From positions 7,663,389 through 7,727,388 of the forward strand of contig OZ037772.1 of NCBI GenBank assembly GCA_964035545.1: 64,000 nucleotides of DNA. Direction: 5' to 3'. Every line of letters starts with the position of its first letter. Within the stretch, counting starts at the first letter, position 1. Shown piece by piece: positions 58,701-64,000 of this stretch. The position numbers and the translations under genes are program-made. The notes beneath the pieces are model-generated. The model was not told where the DNA came from. It searched no databases and was given only the letters and a program-made list of their open reading frames with translations. Origin of the DNA: Bugula neritina (Eukaryota > Bryozoa > Gymnolaemata > Cheilostomatida > Bugulidae).

Positions 58701-59537
58701 ATTTAATTGGCTCATTTTAAACATGACTCATGTCTAATAATTTTAATGTTTGCTTAAAAAGTCTCAAGTTTATTTGTTTTTTTCTTATGAAAGATGTTTT
58801 ATATATAAAAAAAATTGGTCGTGTTTTTTGTTACTAAAACTAGGTAAATATGCAGAAATTCAAATCTATTCAATTTTTTTAAATTTTGAACCATTAATTG
58901 CACATTTATCAAGAACCATTACAAAAAATAAATCCGACTCAAACACTTTTGGGACTCTCTTTTGTGAAAGTAGTATGCTAATTTTTAATTTATAATCTAG
59001 TGTAGATATATATGGAGCAAAATCAAACCCAGTAATTTCTTGCTTGTGAATCACTCTTGCATATGCCCAATGTGAAACGCAGTACAACACCTGAAAAAAA
59101 ATTTGTCTAAGAAAACAATTTGATTTGCAAAAACCTGTATACTCAATGCAAAGTTTCATTAAGCATTAACTAACCATATATGTTCTAACTAAGATAAACT
59201 AGCCTTTTAATTGTTTTAAATTAATTTCAATTTTCGGTTTAATAAGATGTTTTGAAAACATACAAATTATCTCAAATAATATATTATGTGATATACATAT
59301 AAAATAAAAGCATCTAATTAACAATTCTTTTTTGAACAATTTACCAACAAAATTGATTTTCAAATAAAAATACTTATTTTGTCCGAGAATAATGACCTGA
59401 GGTAATGTGATAATTTGTACATTGTCACACAAAACAGAATTTCATTGCATAAACTAAGTAATAGAAAATGGCACAACTAAATTAATCATTGTAGCAACAT
59501 AATTCGCACTTACTATCAATCTAGTATATAAGGTCAT
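55784..59537 (-). CDS. Gene H: NHL-propeller single-pass membrane protein (~499 aa)
   Basis: Exons on the minus strand: 59537-59514, 59090-59029, 58669-57720, 56974-56606 and 55878-55784. They total 1500 nt. MTLYTRLI plus VLYCVSHWAYA is the signal peptide. Exon 2 ends at an atypical gtttga donor, but its 62 nt length and phase match paralogs. The propeller (~30-345) has VADYSNGCIRQI, IGTCGEK, GHNDGQLS, TDTANHVIRIVD, TMCIPQ and SQCRLSSP. The stalk is the longest in the array: over 90 residues, starting with tandem PTTT repeats and then Lys/Thr/Ser-rich. The helix is FALGVLLGLTLSSLAAVAIV. The 31-residue tail ends KPPKKKKRIKVKV. It is transcribed away from gene I, with 184 bp between the two ATGs. 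Confidence 0.9.
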
Positions 59538-59721
59538 TTTGAGACGATAGCATATGAATAAAGATTCAAAACTTAGCTAATACTTCTAACAGAGTAGCCT
59601 GAACTCATAACAATAAAGTTAGCTAGAACTTGAATATCAATTTAACATATTTCAAATTATTGACTCAAAGCAAGTAAATTGACTGGATAATTTTTATCTT
59701 TTAGCTATAAATAACACTATT
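59538..59721. promoter_or_regulatory. Shared intergenic region between divergent genes H and I
   Basis: These 184 bp separate the two start codons and must contain both 5' leaders and proximal promoters unless further upstream non-coding exons exist. The stretch is AT-rich; a TATAAATA lies at 59705-59712, too close to the I start codon to be an ordinary TATA box for it. No specific factor site is convincing. Confidence 0.55.
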
Positions 59722-62700
59722 ATGTTTTCTCTCAAGTTACCGGTATGTTATTTTCATTTCCTTTTAAGCATTGCCATTACATTGAAAACGGTTTAAAAAA
59801 TTCAATCCTAATATTTAGCATTACCAATTACATTACAGAGCAATTTATAGTTAACTGTCTGGTTGGTAATTATTTAAACTTCTCATCAGATGTTGCATAT
59901 ACTGACATTTCTGAAAAATGGACAATTGTACAAATGATTTATTAATAGATTTTAAGTTATAGTATAAGTTATATTTAGGAAAAAAAATTTAAAATAAGTT
60001 GTTTCAGTTACCAAAAACAGCAATTAGTTGATTTAGCAAAAATTAAAACTTTTTGAGTTATTCAAAATTAAAATTTTATTTATAAGGCATAAATAATAAT
60101 ATGAACCATAATAGAGTATTGAAAATTCCATCTATGTATCGCATTACATGTTGACAATAAAAGTAGGCAAATACAAATATTTTGCATGTAAATATATTGA
60201 AATATGTTTATTGTTTATATTTATATGGTATAAACCATCTCTGTAGGTATAATTAATATGTTGTATTACACTGAAAGTCATTATTATTATTTTAGATTTA
60301 CTTGGCTATTTGCCCGTGTGTATTGACCTTCACCCCTGTATATAACGAATATGTTGACGGGTTGGTTGAAAAACTACTTTTTGCTTTATATCTACACTAA
60401 AAATAACATAATTTATAAGGCAATTGAGTTTAGGGCTTAAAGTTTTTTTGATAATGCTTGCAGAAACCAAATGACTTTATAGATGCTAGTTTGGTTTATT
60501 CAATGGTTCTAACTATATAACTAATTTTTTTTCAGAAAAAAAACTTTATATAATTCAGTGAAAATAAAAAACTTTTATAATATGCCAGGACCGTCAAAAA
60601 ATTTAATTTTGAAAAAAATATTATTAAGTTATATATATCAATTGCCTTTCAAACTTTTAGATGACAATCCTCAAAACATTTGACATGTTAGTTAATTCTC
60701 ATTTCATTATTTTTATTTATCACACAAAATATTCTAGTAAAATTACAATGACATGATTATCAAAGCTGCTCTAAGTTCAATGGCAATTTATATATGTCAT
60801 TTAAAACTTGTAGCTATTAGTGGAATATTATTGAGTAGAATAATAATTATTCGTAAGGACAAGGTCTTGCATGCTAGCTTTGCACCCGCTGATGCATCTT
60901 TACACTTATAACAAGCATTCCCAGAATGAAAAATTGGAAAATATAATATGTAACATTTCATTGATGTTGTTTAAAGGTATTTACTCAATTGATGAGCTAA
61001 AAAGTTTATAAGAAGTTTTTAAATCTCGTAATGCACTTGTAACTCATAGTGGTGTAAATGTGGGTGCAGTATAAAACTGTTATTGCTGACAATGCTGCCT
61101 TGGCTAATTTTAAATTAATTATGAATACTCTGACAGATGTAAATAGGTTAATCATGTTTGTTTGCAATTTAAATCCTTAGAAATTAATTATTAGAACTTA
61201 ACATTTTTGACTAGCACAGTATCTTATGTTAAAACAAAAAATACTTGGAATAAACCGTAACCATGCATGTGTCATAAGTATAATGCTTGTTTGTTCTACT
61301 GTACAAATATTTTCTTTCTTTTCTTTGAAAATGTTATAATAAAATGCAAACAAAACTCAATTAAAAAGTAGTGTCATTAAACTATGAAAAATAAGCAGTA
61401 GTGAAATTATTTCCAGGTGGAATTTTCCTGATGTGACAAAAGAGGTGATACAGAGTCAATATTTTCAAAGACACAATGACGAATTATTCAGCTGCATGAC
61501 TGCAGACCCAAATAAGGAAGGATTTTATTTCGTATCCAGCTACCATGCAATATATCACACTTACAACTTTAAAAACTTCTCCCATCTGGCGGGTACTTAT
61601 CAGTCAACCGAATATGAATCCGGTGTCAATGCCAAGTTTGGCAGAATAACCGGAATCATAGCTTTTGAAAAGAATCGAAAAAGACTTTTGGTAGCCGATT
61701 ACAGCTATCACTGCATTCGTGAGGTAGACTTAGGTGAACAATATATCTCATTACTTGATAACCACGTCAGAGAATTTGCTGGAAAATGCCAAGTAGCCAG
61801 ATCAATAGACGGGAGCCTTGCGGAAGCTGGAATAACTTCTCCAACAGATCTCATTTTTGAAACTGAAAAAAGTTTTGTTTTTTCCGAGGTTTCTACTGTG
61901 CGTCGGTTGTCACTAGAAGATGGAGATTGGAAAGTTACCACTCTCACAGACACGGGTTACACTATCAATAAATTAGTGTTTGATCCTTTTAAAGCTACAA
62001 TCTTTATTACACACGCCTCAGGCATTTCACGCCTCAGTACCAATGGTCTGACGTTCATTTCTGGACAAAATACTGGCTACAGAGATGGATCTTTAAATGA
62101 GTCACAATTCAATGATCCTCAGCAAATGGTTTTTTTAAGCGACAGAGTGTTTGTGGTCGCTGACAGGCAGAATCATGTACTGAGAATCGTTAATCTAGCA
62201 GACAAATCAGTTTCATCTATATGCCAGCCTGAATCTCTGAGTTTTACTGACCCTTGTCAAATGGAGTTTCCAACTCTACTGTACACAGATCTAGAAGGCT
62301 TACATGTAATAGACGCGAGTTCAGTAATTTCCATGAGTTTTAAATATAATCAATGTAAGCAATAAGATTACTTTATACAAACTAAAACTTCAATTATAGA
62401 CTTAGAATTTTGTAAAAAAAGGAGTAATTAGATGATAAAAAATAATTTTGAATATTTCAATGTAATGCTTAAATCAGTAATGTTTGATTTTTCAAACTTA
62501 AATTGCCAAGCAAAGTAAACTGACAAGCTTACTACAGGTTTTTGTTTGAGCACTGCATATTAATGAGTACACGTACATTAAATTGGATGAGTTTACAGGA
62601 GTTTTGAGGGTATATACTTTAGTTATATATGTTTTATAGTAGTCAGTGTATACTAATTACTATAAAACATATAATAAACTAACCTAAAGCTGTAATTCTT

Positions 62701-63489
62701 AAGAGTCATGGGTGTCCATAAAAATTGTAAGTCTGATCCAGAAATCTACTTACATATTATTGCAATATTTTCATTGATTTATGCAAAAACTTAATTTATT
62801 AATACTTTACATGATATAGTGTAGATATATAAATATAACGTTATCTCGCTACACAAACAGGACAACTTGGTGATAGGTGGGAACAGGTAAAAAAAAATAC
62901 AAATATAAAACTGTGTTTGAAACTTATTTTAGCTGCAAGAACTAAGCCCAATACTCAGTCCAACTCAAGTCCTGATGATAATATCTTAACCAGCAGCAAA
63001 ACAGCCGAAGCTACAACTGCGTCACCAACCAAAAGAACTACAGTAGCTGTTAAAAGTTCCTTAAACCAGAAGAGGTTCCTGACAGTTACTTATGTTGTGG
63101 GAACTGTGGTCGGAGTAATAATGGCCATTTTGATCACAATCACTGTGATTAAAATTGCTCAATCCAAACGTGAGTTTGAGCTATATTCTACCTTTTGATG
63201 TCTATGTTTGGATTTTTTTGTGTTTTTTTGTTTTTTTGTTGGTGTACGTTATCGTTTTTAATTTGTTTTAGTGTATTTTTGTGTCTTAGTGTGTTTTAGA
63301 CTGTTGTAGTGTGTTTTTATAGTATTCTTTATTTTGAGCGCTTGCGTGTGCTTGTGCGACTGTGCGAGTTTGTGTGTGTGCGAATTTGTGTGTGTGCGCG
63401 AGTGTGAGTGTGTGTGCGCGCGCGTGTGAGTGTGTGCGTGCCTGTGTGCGTGTGTGTGTGTGTGTGTGTCTGTGTATGTGTGTGTGTGT

Positions 63490-63535
<46 letters not shown>

Positions 63536-63736
63536 GTGTCCGCGTGTGCGTGTGTGCGTGTGTGTACGTGTGTTATTTGCCTGTTTGTTTAAATTTAAAC
63601 AATTTAATTTCATTTTATTTTAGAGCCACATCAAGTATTCAAGCGAATCATTAGAAGAAAAATAAAAATTAAAAAACATAAAGTTAACCACGTTTGTAGT
63701 GTCGACAGTGAAAGCATTGCTGAAAGCAAGCAATAA
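59722..63736 (+). CDS. Gene I: NHL-propeller single-pass membrane protein (~457 aa), the only plus-strand member
   Basis: Exons on the plus strand: 59722-59742, 60296-60360, 61417-62354, 62933-63169 and 63624-63736. They total 1374 nt. MFSLKLP plus IYLAICPCVLTFTP forms the signal peptide. The propeller (~30-341) has LVADYSYHCIREVD, AGKCQV, GYRDGSLN, ADRQNHVLRIVN, SSICQPE and DPCQMEFP. The stalk is Ser/Thr/Lys-rich without PTT repeats. The helix is about 389-414 (YVVGTVVGVIMAILITITVI). The tail is ~37 residues with a strongly basic juxtamembrane run (KRIIRRKIKIKKHK) and an acidic, Ser-rich end. It faces gene H head to head, so the array inverts here. Confidence 0.91.
62626..62673. repeat. 16 bp inverted repeat
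   Basis: The arm TATATGTTTTATAGTA at 62626-62641 has its exact reverse complement at 62658-62673, in the intron between the propeller and stalk exons of gene I. Confidence 0.88.
63340..63575. repeat. (TG)n microsatellite with GCGC variants
   Basis: A TG/TGCG repeat in the last intron of gene I. Confidence 0.93.
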
Positions 63737-64000
63737 CATCCGGTAAAGTATATTTGTCTTTTCTCAGTGAAGTCACTAAATTTTCGTGTCTGTAGATTTC
63801 TCAATAGATTCCTAATTCAACTTTATCCAAGCTACAAAAACAGCATTAATATCTTTAATTGTATTACTTGTACTATTGATTCTTTCATTTCAAACATTGC
63901 TGCCTTATTTAATATAAACTTTTGTTACACCAGAAATTTAAAAAACATATTATGATACATATCCTTTAGTCTTGTTCAAAATTTTTGAAATAAGCAAATG

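Noticed and set aside
58750-58995. Plus-strand open frame between exons of gene H
   Set aside because: Antisense to an AT-rich intron; no homology or splice signals.

Overview
The window is nuclear DNA of an invertebrate animal. It is strongly AT-rich, the genes are split by many small GT-AG introns, and it carries tRNA-derived SINEs, long CA/TG and TA microsatellites and a typical metazoan DEG/ENaC channel gene. A lophotrochozoan-like invertebrate (for example a bryozoan, annelid or mollusc) is my guess, but the phylum cannot be fixed from this sequence alone.

Ten gene units are visible. Nine belong to one tandem family of single-pass membrane proteins, labelled A to I here. Eight are on the minus strand (in coordinate order A, B, D, C, E, F, G, H) and one is on the plus strand (I). 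A complete member has the same exon plan every time: a tiny first exon of 7-11 codons ending in phase 0; a 59-65 nt exon that finishes the signal peptide and ends in phase 2; one ~940-980 nt exon encoding an NHL-type beta-propeller ectodomain with four conserved Cys, ending in phase 1; one exon encoding a Thr/Pro-rich mucin-like stalk plus the transmembrane helix, ending in phase 1; and one to seven exons for a cytoplasmic tail. I joined the exons by hand from splice signals. The total coding length is a multiple of three for every complete gene, and the reading frames hold across all joins. The ectodomain is conserved between members, whereas the stalks and tails are almost unrelated.

Three members depart from the plan. 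E (42389-36870) keeps the signal exons, stalk, membrane helix and a long basic tail, but its propeller exon is only 92 nt. D (29860-28085) is a membrane-plus-tail cassette with no signal or propeller exon in front of it. F (49819-44261) has a tail made of tandemly duplicated 78 nt exons carrying a K-D-Y-E-N/R motif, with one decayed copy among them. H and I are head to head with only 184 bp between their start codons.

Embedded in the array, on the plus strand, is a 14-exon DEG/ENaC sodium-channel subunit (14724-26219, 1019 residues). Its extracellular finger region carries a ~500-residue Ser/Thr-rich mucin-like insertion encoded by a single exon, ending in a furin-type RKRR site. Its introns hold an unusual ~20 bp minisatellite with ETS-like sites and a cluster of TGTGACATG repeats.

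The remaining sequence is AT-rich intergenic and intronic DNA with SINEs, microsatellites, a few perfect palindromes and two short stem-loop elements lodged in TA repeats. Functionally, the array reads as a family of cell-surface receptors or adhesion molecules with one recognition domain type and diversified signalling tails. That role is inference; no function can be read from the sequence.
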